The notes beneath the pieces were generated by a model. The model was not told the origin of the DNA. It did no database searches and was given only the letters and a program-made list of their open reading frames with translations. A stretch of 64,000 nt of DNA from Inmirania thermothiophila (GTDB lineage: Bacteria; Pseudomonadota; Gammaproteobacteria; DSM-100275), in contig NZ_RJVI01000001.1 of the NCBI RefSeq assembly GCF_003751635.1, positions 440,726 through 504,725 on the forward strand, given 5' to 3'. Positions within the stretch are counted from its first letter, which is position 1. Each line of letters starts with the position of its first letter. Shown here piece by piece: positions 19,575 to 29,073 of the stretch. The position numbers were made by a program, and so were the translations under genes.

Positions 19575-21404
19575 ATGGCGGAGAGGCCGCTGTCGCGCAC
19601 CCTGGCCGCCGGCATCGTCGCCCTAGTGGTGGCGGCGCCGGTGCTGCTCGCCCTCGTCTGGCAGCTCGCCGCCGGGCGGGGCTATGCCGAGCTGCGCGAG
19701 CAGGGGGCGCAGCGGCTGCGCCTCTACGCCGCGGTGCTCGAGCGCGAGCTCGGCAAGTACGAACCGCTGGCGCGGCTGCTGGCGGATGTGCCGGTGGCGC
19801 GCGCGGCCCTCTCGGGCGCCATGGCCCCGGAGCCCGCGAGCCGCGCGCTCGAGCGCTTCGCCGCCCTCGCCGGGGCCGATGTGGCCTACCTCATGGCCCC
19901 AGACGGGCGCACCGTGGCGGCCAGCAACTGGCGCTCGGCGGACTCCTTCCTCGGCCGCGACTTCGGCTTCCGCCCCTATTTCCGCGAGGCCATGGCCGGA
20001 CGTCCGGGGCGCTACTACGCCCTCGGCGTCGCCTCCCTGCGCCGGGGCTTCTACTTCTCCCATCCCGTGCGCGACGCCGCCGGCGTCGTCCGCGGCGTGG
20101 CCGTGGTCAAGGTGGGCACGGAGGCGCTGGAGGCGCTGCTCTCGGCGGACGGGGCGCCGGTGGCGGTGACCGACCCCGACGGGGTGGTGTTCCTCTCCAG
20201 CCGCCCCGAGTGGCGCTTCCGGACCCTGGGGCCGCTGTCGGACGAGGCGCGGGAGGCGATCCGCGCCGGCCGCCGCTACGGCGATGCGGCGCTGGAGCCG
20301 CTCCCCGTGGCGGCGCAGGAGGTGGTGCCGGGCGGCGTGCTGGTGCGCCTTGCCGCCGGCGGGCGCGGCCCCTCGGTCTTCCTGCGCCAGAGCGTGCGCC
20401 TGCCCTATGCCGGGTGGATCGTGCACGTCTTCTCCGACGTGCGGCCGGTGCGTGCCTTCGCCGCCACGGCGACCCTGCTCGCGGGGGTGGCGCTCGCCGG
20501 CCTGGGCGTGTTCGCAGGCTACCTGGACCAGCGGCGGGCGCGGCTCATGGAGCGCATCGCCCACCAGCAGGCCATGCGCGAGACCCTGGAGGCGCGGGTC
20601 GCCGAGCGCACCGCCGAGCTCGAGGCCGCCAATGCGCGGCTGCGCGAGGAGGTGGCGGAGCGAAGGCGTGCCGAGGCCGCCCTGCGCCGCACCCAGGACG
20701 AGCTGGTGCGGGCGGGGAAGCTGGCGGTGCTGGGCCAGATCGCCGCCGGCGTCACCCACGAACTCAACCAGCCCCTGGCGGCGATCCGGGGCTACGCCGA
20801 CAATGCCCGCGTGCTCATCGAGCGCGGGCGCCTCGCGGAGGCGGCGGAGAACCTCGCCCGCATCGGCGAGCTCACCGAGCGCATGGCCGAGCTCAGCCGC
20901 CACCTCAAGGTCTTCGCGCGCGGCGACGACGGCGCGCCGCCGCAGGCGGTCTCCCTGGGCGAGGCGGTGCGAGGGGCGTTGCGGCTGCTGGCGCCGCGCC
21001 TGCGCGCGGCCGGGGTGGAGCCGGTCCTGGAGGAGGCCGCCGAGGTGCAGGTGCGGGGGCACGAGGTGCGGATCGGGCAGGTGGCGGTGAACCTCCTCGC
21101 CAACGCCCTGGACGCGGTGGCGGGGGTGGCGGCGCCGAGGATCGCGGTGCGGGTGGCGCGCGAGGGCGGCTGCGGCGTGCTCGAGGTGTGCGACAACGGC
21201 CCCGGGATCCCCGCCGGCGCCGAGGAGCGCATCTTCGACCCCTTCTACAGCACCAAGGAGGTGGGGGAGGGGCTGGGGCTCGGCCTCTCCATCTCGCTGA
21301 GCATCGCCGAGGCCTACGGCGGGCGGCTCCTCGCGCGCGGCGCGCCGGGGGCGGGGGCCTGCTTCCGGCTGGAGCTGCCGCTGGCGCAGGAGGCCGCGGC
21401 GTGA
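19575..21404 (+). CDS. dctB: C4-dicarboxylate sensor histidine kinase DctB
   Basis: A 609-residue membrane kinase. A helix at about residues 10-33 precedes a periplasmic double-PAS (dCache-like) sensor to about 290, then a second helix (about 295-318), a coiled coil with ERTAELEAANARL (about 340-380), and the HisKA motif VTHELNQPLAAIRGY (phospho-His near 395). The ATPase part shows NLLANALDAV, DNGPGIP and GLGLGLSIS. HELNQPL is typical of DctB/NtrB-type kinases. It ends in GTGA overlapping dctD. Confidence 0.92.
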   Translation: MAERPLSRTLAAGIVALVVAAPVLLALVWQLAAGRGYAELREQGAQRLRLYAAVLERELGKYEPLARLLADVPVARAALSGAMAPEPASRALERFAALAGADVAYLMAPDGRTVAASNWRSADSFLGRDFGFRPYFREAMAGRPGRYYALGVASLRRGFYFSHPVRDAAGVVRGVAVVKVGTEALEALLSADGAPVAVTDPDGVVFLSSRPEWRFRTLGPLSDEAREAIRAGRRYGDAALEPLPVAAQEVVPGGVLVRLAAGGRGPSVFLRQSVRLPYAGWIVHVFSDVRPVRAFAATATLLAGVALAGLGVFAGYLDQRRARLMERIAHQQAMRETLEARVAERTAELEAANARLREEVAERRRAEAALRRTQDELVRAGKLAVLGQIAAGVTHELNQPLAAIRGYADNARVLIERGRLAEAAENLARIGELTERMAELSRHLKVFARGDDGAPPQAVSLGEAVRGALRLLAPRLRAAGVEPVLEEAAEVQVRGHEVRIGQVAVNLLANALDAVAGVAAPRIAVRVAREGGCGVLEVCDNGPGIPAGAEERIFDPFYSTKEVGEGLGLGLSISLSIAEAYGGRLLARGAPGAGACFRLELPLAQEAAA

Positions 21405-22720
21405 GCCGGGGAATGGTCCTCTTCGTCGACGACGAGCCGGCGGTGCGCGCCGCCGCGGTGCAGTCCCTGGAGCTTGCGGGGCTGTCCGCCCGCGCCTGTG
21501 CCGAGGCCGCCGAGGCCCTGGCGCTGGTGGGCCGGGACTTCGCCGGGGTGGTGGTGAGCGACGTGCGCATGCCGCGCATGGACGGCATGGCGCTGCTACG
21601 GCGGGTGCGCGAGGTGGACCCGGAGCTGCCGGTGGTGCTGGTCACCGGTCACGGCGACGTCCCCATGGCGGTGGAGGCGATGCGCGCCGGGGCCTGGGAC
21701 TTCATCGAGAAGCCCTACCGCAGCGAGCATCTGGTGGAGGTGGTGCGCCGGGCCTTGGAGAAGCGCGCCCTCGTGCTCGAGAACCGCGCCCTGCGGGCGG
21801 AGCTTGCGGCGGCAGGCGAGGGGCCGGTGCTGCTCGGCCGCTCCGAGGCCATGCGGCGGCTGCGCGAGACGGTGGCGGCCGTGGCCGCCACCGAGGCCGA
21901 CGTCCTCGTCATCGGCGAGACCGGCAGCGGCAAGGAGGTGGTGGCCCGCACCCTGCACCGCCAGAGCGCGCGCCGCGGAGGGCGCTTCGTGGCGGTCAAT
22001 TGCGGCGCCCTGCCCGAGAGCATTATCGAGAGCGAGCTCTTCGGCCACGAGGCGGGGGCCTTCACCGGGGCGCGCGAGCGGCGCATCGGGCGCTTCGAGT
22101 ACGCCAGCGGCGGGACCCTGCTCCTCGACGAGATCGAGAGCATGCCGCCGCCGCTGCAGGTGCGGCTGCTGCGGGTGCTGCAGGAGCGCGCGGTGGAGCG
22201 GCTGGGGGGCAACGAGCCGGTGCCGGTGGACGTGCGGGTGGTGGCGGCGACCAAGGAGGACCTGCTCGCCGCCGCCCGCGAGGGGCGCTTCCGGGAGGAT
22301 CTCTACTACCGTCTCGACGTGGTGCGCATCGTGGTGCCGCCGCTGCGGGAGCGGCGCGAGGACATCCCGCTCCTGTTCCACCACTTCGCCGCCGAGGCCG
22401 CGGCCCGGCACGGGCGCGAGCCGCGTGAGCCCGATCCCGCCACCGTCGCCCGCCTCATGGCCCACGACTGGCCCGGCAACGTGCGGGAGCTGCGCAACGC
22501 CGCGGAGCGCTGGGTCCTGGGGCTGGAGGGCGCCGAAGGCGGGCCGCGCGGTCTCGCCGAGCGGGTGGAGGCGTTCGAGCGTGCGCTGCTCGCCGACGCC
22601 CTGCGCCGCCACCGCGGCGACATCGGCGCCGTGTGCGCGGAGCTCGCGCTGCCGCGCAAGACGCTCTACGACAAGCTGCGCCGCCACGGCCTCAGGCGGC
22701 GCGACTTCACGGACGGCTGA
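21401..22720 (+). CDS. dctD: Sigma-54-dependent response regulator DctD
   Basis: A 439-residue NtrC-family activator. The receiver domain has [10 protein letters not shown] (phospho-Asp near residue 52) and the conserved Lys in EKPYRS. The AAA+ domain has Walker A GETGSGKE near 172, the sigma-54-contact loop GAFTGAR near 222, and the Walker B segment LLLDEIE. The C-terminal Fis-type helix-turn-helix is [12 protein letters not shown]...KTLYDKL. The start GTG 21401 overlaps dctB; ATG 21413 is the alternative. Likely target: the palindromes and sigma-54 promoter upstream of dctP. Confidence 0.94.
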   Translation: MSRGMVLFVDDEPAVRAAAVQSLELAGLSARACAEAAEALALVGRDFAGVVVSDVRMPRMDGMALLRRVREVDPELPVVLVTGHGDVPMAVEAMRAGAWDFIEKPYRSEHLVEVVRRALEKRALVLENRALRAELAAAGEGPVLLGRSEAMRRLRETVAAVAATEADVLVIGETGSGKEVVARTLHRQSARRGGRFVAVNCGALPESIIESELFGHEAGAFTGARERRIGRFEYASGGTLLLDEIESMPPPLQVRLLRVLQERAVERLGGNEPVPVDVRVVAATKEDLLAAAREGRFREDLYYRLDVVRIVVPPLRERREDIPLLFHHFAAEAAARHGREPREPDPATVARLMAHDWPGNVRELRNAAERWVLGLEGAEGGPRGLAERVEAFERALLADALRRHRGDIGAVCAELALPRKTLYDKLRRHGLRRRDFTDG

Positions 22721-22746
22721 GGTGGGGTGCCGCGGCCGGCGGGGGC

Positions 22747-22775
22747 GTGACAGCCGCGGGCGCCGGCCGTACGAT
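22747..22775 (+). promoter_or_regulatory. Putative sigma-70 promoter of the zinc protease-like/rimK operon
   Basis: GTGACA (5 of 6 to -35), an exact 17-base spacer, and TACGAT (4 of 6 to -10), placed 34 bases before the GTG start at 22809. Confidence 0.5.
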
Positions 22776-22808
22776 CGCGGCGCGAGTCCTTTCGGGAGGG
22801 TCTGTACG

Positions 22809-23246
22809 GTGGCGGATCTGGTGGGGTGGCGCGAGTGGGTGGCGCTGCCCGAGCTCGGGATCGCGCGCATCAAGGCCAAGGTGGATACGGGGGCGCGGAC
22901 CTCGGCCCTGCACGCCTTCTATGTGGAGCCCTTCGAGGAGGCGGGTCGCAGCTGGGTCCGCTTCGGCGTCCACCCCCTGCAGGGGTGCGACGAGGTGGAG
23001 GTGCACTGCCGTGCGCCGTTGCGCGACCGGCGCGTGGTCACGGATTCGGGCGGACATCGCGAGGAGCGGTGCGTGATCGTCTCCGAGGTGGTCGTGGGCG
23101 GGCGGCGCTGGCCGCTGGAGCTGACCCTGACCAACCGCGACACCATGCGTTTCCGCATGCTGCTCGGGCGGACCGCGCTGCAAGGAAGGTTCCTCGTGGA
23201 TCCGGCACGGTCCTTCGTCCAGGGCGACCCGGAGGCGGGCCGGTGA
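22809..23246 (+). CDS. RimK-associated retropepsin-like 'ATP-dependent zinc protease' family protein
   Basis: A 145-residue protein of the family annotated as putative ATP-dependent zinc protease. It carries the aspartic-protease-like [13 protein letters not shown] motif near residues 22-34, and [12 protein letters not shown] near 117. The catalytic activity is unproven; the DTGA box points to a retropepsin-like fold. It starts at GTG 22809 and overlaps rimK by GTGA. The tight linkage of this family with RimK is widespread and suggests it handles RimK-made poly-glutamate tails or a peptide product. Confidence 0.85.
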   Translation: MADLVGWREWVALPELGIARIKAKVDTGARTSALHAFYVEPFEEAGRSWVRFGVHPLQGCDEVEVHCRAPLRDRRVVTDSGGHREERCVIVSEVVVGGRRWPLELTLTNRDTMRFRMLLGRTALQGRFLVDPARSFVQGDPEAGR

Positions 23247-24148
23247 AGATCGCCATCCTCTCGCGCAACCCCAGGCTCTATTCCACGCGCCGGCTTGCCG
23301 AGGCGGCCGAGGCGCGCGGCCACGAGGTGCAGATCCTCGACGTCCTGCGCTGCTACATGAACATCACCTCGCACCGGCCCAGCATCCACTACCGCGGGCA
23401 GGAGCTCACCGGCTTCGATGCCGTCATCCCCCGCATCGGCGCCTCCGTGACCTTCTACGGCACCGCGGTGCTGCGGCAGTTCGAGATGATGGGGGTCTAT
23501 CCCCTCAACGAGTCGGTGGCGATCACGCGGGCGCGGGACAAGCTGCGCTCGCTGCAGCTGCTCGCCCGCAAGGGCGTCGGCCTGCCGGTGACGGGGTTTG
23601 CGCACTCGCCCGACGACATCGACGACCTCATCGACATGGTCGGGGGGGCGCCGCTGGTGATCAAGCTCCTGGAGGGCACCCAGGGCATCGGCGTGGTCCT
23701 CGCCGAGACCCGCAAGGCGGCAGAGAGCGTCATCGAGGCCTTTCTCGGGCTCAAGGCCCACATCCTCGTGCAGGAGTACATCCGCGAGGCGGGGGGCGCC
23801 GACATCCGCTGCCTCGTGATCGGCGAGCGGGTGGTGGCGGCGATGAAGCGGCAGGCGCGCGAGGGCGAGTTCCGCTCCAACCTGCACCGCGGCGGCAACG
23901 CGACCCTCGTCAAGCTCACGCCCGAGGAGCGCGCGGCGGCGGTGCGGGCCGCGCGCATCATGGGCCTCAACGTCGCCGGCGTCGATCTGCTGCGCTCGGC
24001 CCACGGTCCCCTGGTGATGGAGGTCAACTCCTCGCCGGGCCTCGAAGGCATCGAGCGGGTCACCGGCAAGGACATCGCGGGCATGATCATCCATTTCATC
24101 GAGAAGAACGCCCGCCCCCACCGCACCCGCACCCGGGGGCAGGGGTGA
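23243..24148 (+). CDS. rimK: RimK-type ATP-grasp alpha-L-glutamate ligase
   Basis: A 301-residue ATP-grasp enzyme. RimK adds glutamates to the C-terminus of ribosomal protein S6 and makes poly-alpha-glutamate. Visible are the N-terminal domain ([17 protein letters not shown]), ATP-binding [11 protein letters not shown] near 146, and the metal-binding [13 protein letters not shown] near 258. The start is GTG 23243, overlapping the previous stop. The following deacylase gene overlaps by GTGA, so three proteins are made as a coupled unit. Confidence 0.92.
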   Translation: MKIAILSRNPRLYSTRRLAEAAEARGHEVQILDVLRCYMNITSHRPSIHYRGQELTGFDAVIPRIGASVTFYGTAVLRQFEMMGVYPLNESVAITRARDKLRSLQLLARKGVGLPVTGFAHSPDDIDDLIDMVGGAPLVIKLLEGTQGIGVVLAETRKAAESVIEAFLGLKAHILVQEYIREAGGADIRCLVIGERVVAAMKRQAREGEFRSNLHRGGNATLVKLTPEERAAAVRAARIMGLNVAGVDLLRSAHGPLVMEVNSSPGLEGIERVTGKDIAGMIIHFIEKNARPHRTRTRGQG

Positions 24149-25194
24149 AGGCGGCCGGCTTCACCATCCGCGGCGAGCGCATCCCGCCGGGGACGCGGCG
24201 CACCGTCGATCTGCCGCTGCCCCCTCTCTTCACCCATACGCCGCTCGCCATGCCCGTGCACGTGGTGTGCGGCCGGCGGGACGGGCCGCGCCTGTTCGTG
24301 AGCGCGGCGATCCACGGCGATGAGATCAACGGGGTCGAGATCATCCGGCGCCTGCTCAGGAGCCCCGCGCTTGTGCGGCTGCGCGGTGTGCTGGTGGCGA
24401 TCCCGGTGGTCAACGTCCACGGCTTCGTCACCCACTCGCGCTACCTGCCCGACCGGCGCGACCTCAACCGCAGCTTCCCGGGCTCGCCCGAGGGCTCGCT
24501 CGCCGCGCGCATCGCCCACCTCTTCCTCGAGGAGATCGTCGCCCGCTGCACCCATGGCATCGATCTGCACACCGGTGCCGGCCACCGCTTCAATCTGGCC
24601 CAGATCCGCGCCAATCTCGACGACGAGGAGACGCTGCGGCTCGCCCGCGCCTTCGGTGCGCCGGTCCTGATCCACGCTGCCGTGCGCGACGGCTCGCTGC
24701 GCGAGGCCGCCGCCGCGCGCGGGATCCCGACCCTGCTCTACGAGACCGGGGAGGCCCTGCGCTTCGACGAGCTCTCCATCCGTGCCGGCGTGCGCGGGAT
24801 CCTCCACGTCATGGAGGCGCTCGGGATGATCGCCGCCCGGCGGCGCGGCCGGCCGCTGCCGGAGCCGGTGCTGACGCGGGAGACGGCCTGGGTGCGCGCA
24901 CCCATGAGCGGGGTGCTGCGGATGCTGGTGGCCCCGGGCGGCCGGGTCGACGAAGGCGGGCTGCTCGCGGTGATCGCCGACCCCTTCGGCGAGCGGGAGA
25001 TGGAGGTGCGCGCCCCCTTCGCCGGGATCGTCATCGGGCGCACGCAGCTGCCCCTCGCCAACGCAGGCGACGCCCTCTTCCACATCGCCCGCTTCCGCCG
25101 GCCCGACGCGGCGGTGGAGACCGTCGAGGCCTTCCACGAGGCCCTCCAGCCCGAGCCGCCGGATGTGCCCTACCCGGAGGGGCCGCTGCTTTGA
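24145..25194 (+). CDS. Succinylglutamate desuccinylase/aspartoacylase family protein
   Basis: A 349-residue zinc carboxypeptidase-like deacylase. The metal ligands lie in [13 protein letters not shown] (His/Glu, residues about 52-64) and a later His in [10 protein letters not shown] near 137, with RDLNRSFPG near 108. The last ~90 residues carry a biotinyl/lipoyl-like beta-barrel ([26 protein letters not shown]), seen in this subfamily. The substrate is unknown. The operon with RimK suggests an N-acyl-glutamate or glutamylated target. Confidence 0.83.
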   Translation: MKAAGFTIRGERIPPGTRRTVDLPLPPLFTHTPLAMPVHVVCGRRDGPRLFVSAAIHGDEINGVEIIRRLLRSPALVRLRGVLVAIPVVNVHGFVTHSRYLPDRRDLNRSFPGSPEGSLAARIAHLFLEEIVARCTHGIDLHTGAGHRFNLAQIRANLDDEETLRLARAFGAPVLIHAAVRDGSLREAAAARGIPTLLYETGEALRFDELSIRAGVRGILHVMEALGMIAARRRGRPLPEPVLTRETAWVRAPMSGVLRMLVAPGGRVDEGGLLAVIADPFGEREMEVRAPFAGIVIGRTQLPLANAGDALFHIARFRRPDAAVETVEAFHEALQPEPPDVPYPEGPLL

Positions 25195-25202
25195 GGCCGC
25201 AC

Positions 25203-25221
25203 GCCCGGGGCGCCACCGGGC
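25203..25221 (+). terminator. Weak hairpin after the rimK operon
   Basis: A 6-bp stem (25203-25208 with 25216-25221) with a 7-base loop and no T-run. It sits in the gap between convergent genes. A second 6-bp hairpin at 25274-25288 faces hdrB. Confidence 0.3.
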
Positions 25222-25293
25222 GGGGGCGGACGCAGGCGCGGGGGGCGGAGCGTTTCCTCCTCTTGGGTGGTACCGCGGCCCCGCCGCGCCCGG

Positions 25294-26196
25294 CTACTTG
25301 CCGGCGATCTGCTCCAGCTTCTCGGCGCGGATCACCTGCCCGTCGAGGCCCGCCTCCTTGGCGCTGCGCCCGAAGGCCACCGCCATGAGCGTCGTGTAGT
25401 AGACCACCGGCATCCGGAAGCGGGTGCCGTAGCGCTTGTTGATCTCGTCCTGGTAGATCTCGACGTTCATCTGGCATACCGGACAGGGGGTGACGATCAT
25501 CTCGGCGCCGCCGTCGTAGGCCGCCTCGATGATGTCCTTGACCATCGCCTGGCACTTCTCCGGCTCGGAGAACATGAGGGCCCCGCCGCAGCACTGGACC
25601 TTCTTCTCGTAGTGCTCCACCGGCTCGGCCCCCACCGCCTCCACCATCTTGTCGAGATAGACCGGGTTCTCGAAGGATTCGCCGGCGATGCCGAAGGGGC
25701 GGTTGGTCTGGCAGCCGACGTAGCCCGCGATCTTGATGCCCTCCAGGGGCCTGGTCACCTTCTCGCGGATGGCCTCGTAGCCGACGTCCTCCACCAGCAC
25801 CTCCACCATGTGGCGGACGGGCTTGCGGAACTCGGCCTTGAGGCCGCCCGCCTCCAGCACCACCTCCATCTCCCGGCGCAGCTCGGGGTCGGCCTGGACC
25901 CGCTCCTGGGTCTCGCGCGTGGCGAGCCAGCAGGCGGCGCAGGTGGCGACGATGTCCTGATCCGGATGGGCCTGCTCGGAGAGGGCGATGTTGCGCGCCG
26001 ACAGGGCCAGCCGCGGCAGTTCGCCGCCCTTGGCGTAGCCGATGGAGGCCGCGCAGCAGTTCCAGTCCGGGATCTCGTTGAGCTCGATGTCGAGGCTCTC
26101 GCACACCGCCTGGGTCGAGACCAGGTAGTTGGAGGACGAGGCCGACTTCTGCGACGAGCAGCCGGGATAGAACGAATAGCGCCTCTTCTCAGCCAT
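25294..26196 (-). CDS. hdrB: Heterodisulfide reductase subunit B-like protein of the Qmo-type complex
   Basis: A 300-residue cysteine-rich protein with two CCG-type domains: NCCAAS near residue 48 with CAACW near 84, then VQCCGGALM near 200 and TPCPVCQ near 237. HdrB-like domains bind non-cubane 4Fe-4S clusters and do thiol/disulfide or electron-bifurcation chemistry. Here it is the last gene of qmoA-qmoB-hdrC-hdrB, where HdrC and HdrB stand in for the QmoC of sulfate reducers. No transmembrane helix is visible, so the complex may be cytoplasmic or only membrane-associated. Confidence 0.9.
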   Translation of the reverse strand: MAEKRRYSFYPGCSSQKSASSSNYLVSTQAVCESLDIELNEIPDWNCCAASIGYAKGGELPRLALSARNIALSEQAHPDQDIVATCAACWLATRETQERVQADPELRREMEVVLEAGGLKAEFRKPVRHMVEVLVEDVGYEAIREKVTRPLEGIKIAGYVGCQTNRPFGIAGESFENPVYLDKMVEAVGAEPVEHYEKKVQCCGGALMFSEPEKCQAMVKDIIEAAYDGGAEMIVTPCPVCQMNVEIYQDEINKRYGTRFRMPVVYYTTLMAVAFGRSAKEAGLDGQVIRAEKLEQIAGK

Positions 26197-26206
26197 GTCG
26201 TGGTCC

Positions 26207-26836
26207 TCAGCCGGCGGACCCGCCGGTGGTGCGGGCCTCCTCGAGCTCGCGGGCCTTGGCGATCATCGCCTTGAGGCCCTGGATGTCCTTGACCTTGTGC
26301 GGACGCACCAGCTCCATGGGACTCATGCGCCCGGCCCTGAGCATCGCCTGGCCGATGGGCCGCTTGGCGAGCGCCGTCTTCACCCCCTCGGCGAAGCCGT
26401 TCATGAAGTAGAGGCCGAGGCCGAGCTTGAGCTCGTTGACGCGGCCCTTCTTCATGAGGTTGTCCCAGAACATCTCGGCGAAGCGCCGCGTGGGCTGCGT
26501 CTTGGGGGCGAGCCCCAGGCGCGCGGCGTAGTGGGCGAGCCCGTGCATGATGTGGGTGATGGGCAGGCCGCGCGGGCAGCGCACGATGCAGTTGTAGCAG
26601 GAGGTGCACATCCACATGGAGCTGGAGGCGAGCACCTCCTCGCGCTTGTTGGCGCGGATCATCATGAAGATCTCCTGGGGCGGGTGCTCCCAGTAGGGGC
26701 CGAGCGGGCAGGAGCCCGCGCACACCCCGCACTGCATGCACATGCGCACCCAGTGCCCTTCCTCGACGTTGGCCTCCACCTCGCGCAGGAAGTCGTTGCG
26801 GTAGCGGGCGGCCATGGCCTGGTTGAGCTCGCTCAT
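26207..26836 (-). CDS. hdrC: Heterodisulfide reductase subunit C-like ferredoxin protein
   Basis: A 209-residue protein with two 4Fe-4S motifs: CMQCGVCAGSCP near residue 35 and CTSCYNCIVRCP near 77. It matches the N-terminal part of QmoC/HdrC but lacks the cytochrome b-like membrane part. It lies 10 bases after qmoB and 10 before hdrB. The likely job is to pass electrons between the QmoAB flavins and HdrB. Confidence 0.9.
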   Translation of the reverse strand: MSELNQAMAARYRNDFLREVEANVEEGHWVRMCMQCGVCAGSCPLGPYWEHPPQEIFMMIRANKREEVLASSSMWMCTSCYNCIVRCPRGLPITHIMHGLAHYAARLGLAPKTQPTRRFAEMFWDNLMKKGRVNELKLGLGLYFMNGFAEGVKTALAKRPIGQAMLRAGRMSPMELVRPHKVKDIQGLKAMIAKARELEEARTTGGSAG

Positions 26837-26846
26837 CGCCGGCCTC

Positions 26847-29069
26847 CTAGAACTTGAAGGGGCTGAGCCCGATGCGGTCGATGGTCTCCATGTACTCGCG
26901 GATGAGCTCGGGGATGCGCTCGATGTCGGCGATGGAGACCTCGTAGGTGGCGACCCGCTCCTGCTCGAGCGACAGGCTCTTGAGGGTGTCGTCGATCTTG
27001 CTCATGCGGTAGTGGGCGAGCTCGGAGCCGCGCACGAAGTGGCACTGGTAGTTGTCGCCCTTCCTGCAGCCGAGGAGCATGACGCCGTCGTAGCCGGAGT
27101 TGAGGGCGTCGGAGATCCAGATGGTGTTGACCGAGCCGAGGCAGCGCACCGGGATCACGCGCACGAAGGGGCTGATCTCCCGGCGCAGCATGCCCGCCAT
27201 GTCGAGGGCCGGGTAGGCGTCGTTCTCGCAGGCGAGGACGAGCACCCGCGGCTTCTCCTCGAACTCGTCCGGGATCTCCACCGCCTTGAGCTGTTGGCCC
27301 ACGGTCTCCACCGAGTAGTTCTGGAAGGAGATCACCCGCACCGGGCAGGCCCCCATGCAGGTGCCGCAGCGGCGGCAGCGGGCCTCGTTGAAGACGGGAT
27401 AGCGCTGCTCGTCCTCGTCGATGGCGCCGAAGGGGCACTCCACGGTGCAGCGCTTGCACTGGGTGCAGCCCTCGCGGCGGAAGCTGGGGTAGCTGAGGTC
27501 CCCCACGCGCGGGTGCACCGCACGGCCCTGGGCCGCGTTCTCGATGGCCTGGATCGCCTTGAGGGCGGCGCCGGCGGCGTCCTCCATGGCCTGGGCCATG
27601 TCCATGGGGCGGCGCACGGGTCCCGCGAGGTAGATGCCGGTGCGCCGGGACTCGTACGGGAAGCAGATGAAGTGGCTGTCGGCGAAGCCGTCCTTGAGCT
27701 TGGGCACATCCGGGCCCTGGCGGTAGGTCAGGTTGAGGATGGACTCCACCGGCACCTCCACGGTGGCCTGCTCCTCGGCCACCGCCTCGGGATCGAAGTC
27801 CACCCCGGAGTTGGGGATCATCCCCGTGGCCAGCACCACGAGATCCGCCCGTGCCGCGGTGTCCTCGTCGAGGATGAGATCCTTGAAGCGGACCTCGAGG
27901 CCGCCGTCGGCGGGCACCACCTCGCGGACCTCGCCCTTGGCGAAGACGATCCCCTTCTCCTGGCCCGCGCGGTAGAAATCCTCGCCCGGCGCCCCGGGGG
28001 TGCGCAGGTCGGTGTAGAGGACCGTGGCGTCGATCGCCGGATCGCGGTCCTTGAAGTACATAGCCTGCTTGATGCTGGTCAGGCAGCAGTGGCCCGAGCA
28101 GTAGGGCAGCTGTCCCTCCTCGTCGCTGCGCTGGCCCGCGCACTGGACGAAGACGACGCTGCGCACCTCCTTGCCGTCGGAGGGGCGGCGGATGGGGCCG
28201 TCCCCCGCCTCGCGGGCGAGGGCCTCGAGGCCCGCCTGATCCACCACGTCGGGGCTCTTGCCGGCACCCAGGTGGGGCAGCCGCGAGAGGTCGTAGGGGG
28301 TGAAGCCGGTGGCCATGACGATGGCGCCGGCCCGGACCGTAGTGCTGGCGCCGCTCTCGCCCGCCACCTCGGCCTCGAACCGCCCCGGCGCCCCGCTGGT
28401 GCGGGCCAGGTGGCTGTTGAGATGGACCGTGATCCGGGGGTGCGCCTCGACCCTGGCGATGAGCTCGTCGATGCCGGTGGGTTCGGGGTCGCGGTAGGGG
28501 GCGCGCTGGGGGATGCGCCGGTGCATGCGCGCGGCGTGCCCGCCGAGCTCGCCCCGCTTCTCCACCACCACCACGTCGTAGCCCGCCTCGGCCGCCTCCA
28601 GCGCCGCGGTGAGCCCGGTCACGCCGCCGCCCACCACCAGCACGGTGCGGCAGAGGGCCGCCTCCGGGTTGGCCTGCGGCACCTGCAGATGCTTGATCTC
28701 GGCGCAGGCCATGCGGACGTAGTCCTCGGCCATCTCCTGGGTCGTCTCGCGCGCCTCCTCCTCGTCCGGGCGGACCCAGATCACGCCCTCGCGCAGGTTG
28801 GCGCGGCTTACGGCGACGCCGTCGAAGCGGAAGGCCTCGGTCTTGGCCCGCGGCGAGCAGGCGGCGATTACGATGTGGGTGGCCTCGCCCGCCTCGAGGT
28901 CGGCGCGGATCATGCCCACGCCCTCGCCGCCGCAGAGGAACTCGTGGGTCTTGACATAGCCCATGCGGCCCTCGCGCTCGGCGATCTTCGCCAGGGCGTC
29001 GACGTCGAGCCGCTCGCCGATGCCGCAGCCGCTGCAGATGTAGGCCCCGAACTTCTTCTCGTCCGCCAC
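26847..29069 (-). CDS. qmoB: QmoB, HdrA/MvhD-like FAD iron-sulfur protein
   Basis: A 740-residue protein in three parts. An N-terminal segment has cysteines (ICSGCGIG near residue 13). An HdrA-like flavin domain has VVGGGVTGLTAALEAAEAG near 205. A ferredoxin pair, CTQCKRCTVECP and CRRCGTCMGACP (about 530-580), is followed by a C-terminal MvhD-like domain (LACENDAYP, LLGCRKGDNYQCHF). This is the QmoB architecture. It is thought to shuttle electrons between AprBA and the quinone side. Confidence 0.93.
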   Translation of the reverse strand: MADEKKFGAYICSGCGIGERLDVDALAKIAEREGRMGYVKTHEFLCGGEGVGMIRADLEAGEATHIVIAACSPRAKTEAFRFDGVAVSRANLREGVIWVRPDEEEARETTQEMAEDYVRMACAEIKHLQVPQANPEAALCRTVLVVGGGVTGLTAALEAAEAGYDVVVVEKRGELGGHAARMHRRIPQRAPYRDPEPTGIDELIARVEAHPRITVHLNSHLARTSGAPGRFEAEVAGESGASTTVRAGAIVMATGFTPYDLSRLPHLGAGKSPDVVDQAGLEALAREAGDGPIRRPSDGKEVRSVVFVQCAGQRSDEEGQLPYCSGHCCLTSIKQAMYFKDRDPAIDATVLYTDLRTPGAPGEDFYRAGQEKGIVFAKGEVREVVPADGGLEVRFKDLILDEDTAARADLVVLATGMIPNSGVDFDPEAVAEEQATVEVPVESILNLTYRQGPDVPKLKDGFADSHFICFPYESRRTGIYLAGPVRRPMDMAQAMEDAAGAALKAIQAIENAAQGRAVHPRVGDLSYPSFRREGCTQCKRCTVECPFGAIDEDEQRYPVFNEARCRRCGTCMGACPVRVISFQNYSVETVGQQLKAVEIPDEFEEKPRVLVLACENDAYPALDMAGMLRREISPFVRVIPVRCLGSVNTIWISDALNSGYDGVMLLGCRKGDNYQCHFVRGSELAHYRMSKIDDTLKSLSLEQERVATYEVSIADIERIPELIREYMETIDRIGLSPFKF

Positions 29070-29073
29070 TGGA

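Noticed and set aside
25265..25278. GGGTGGTACCGCGG resembles the T-box riboswitch core
   Set aside because: On the plus strand only the antisense of hdrB follows, there is no stem I or specifier region, and the segment is part of a GC hairpin (25274-25288) between convergent genes. Most likely chance.
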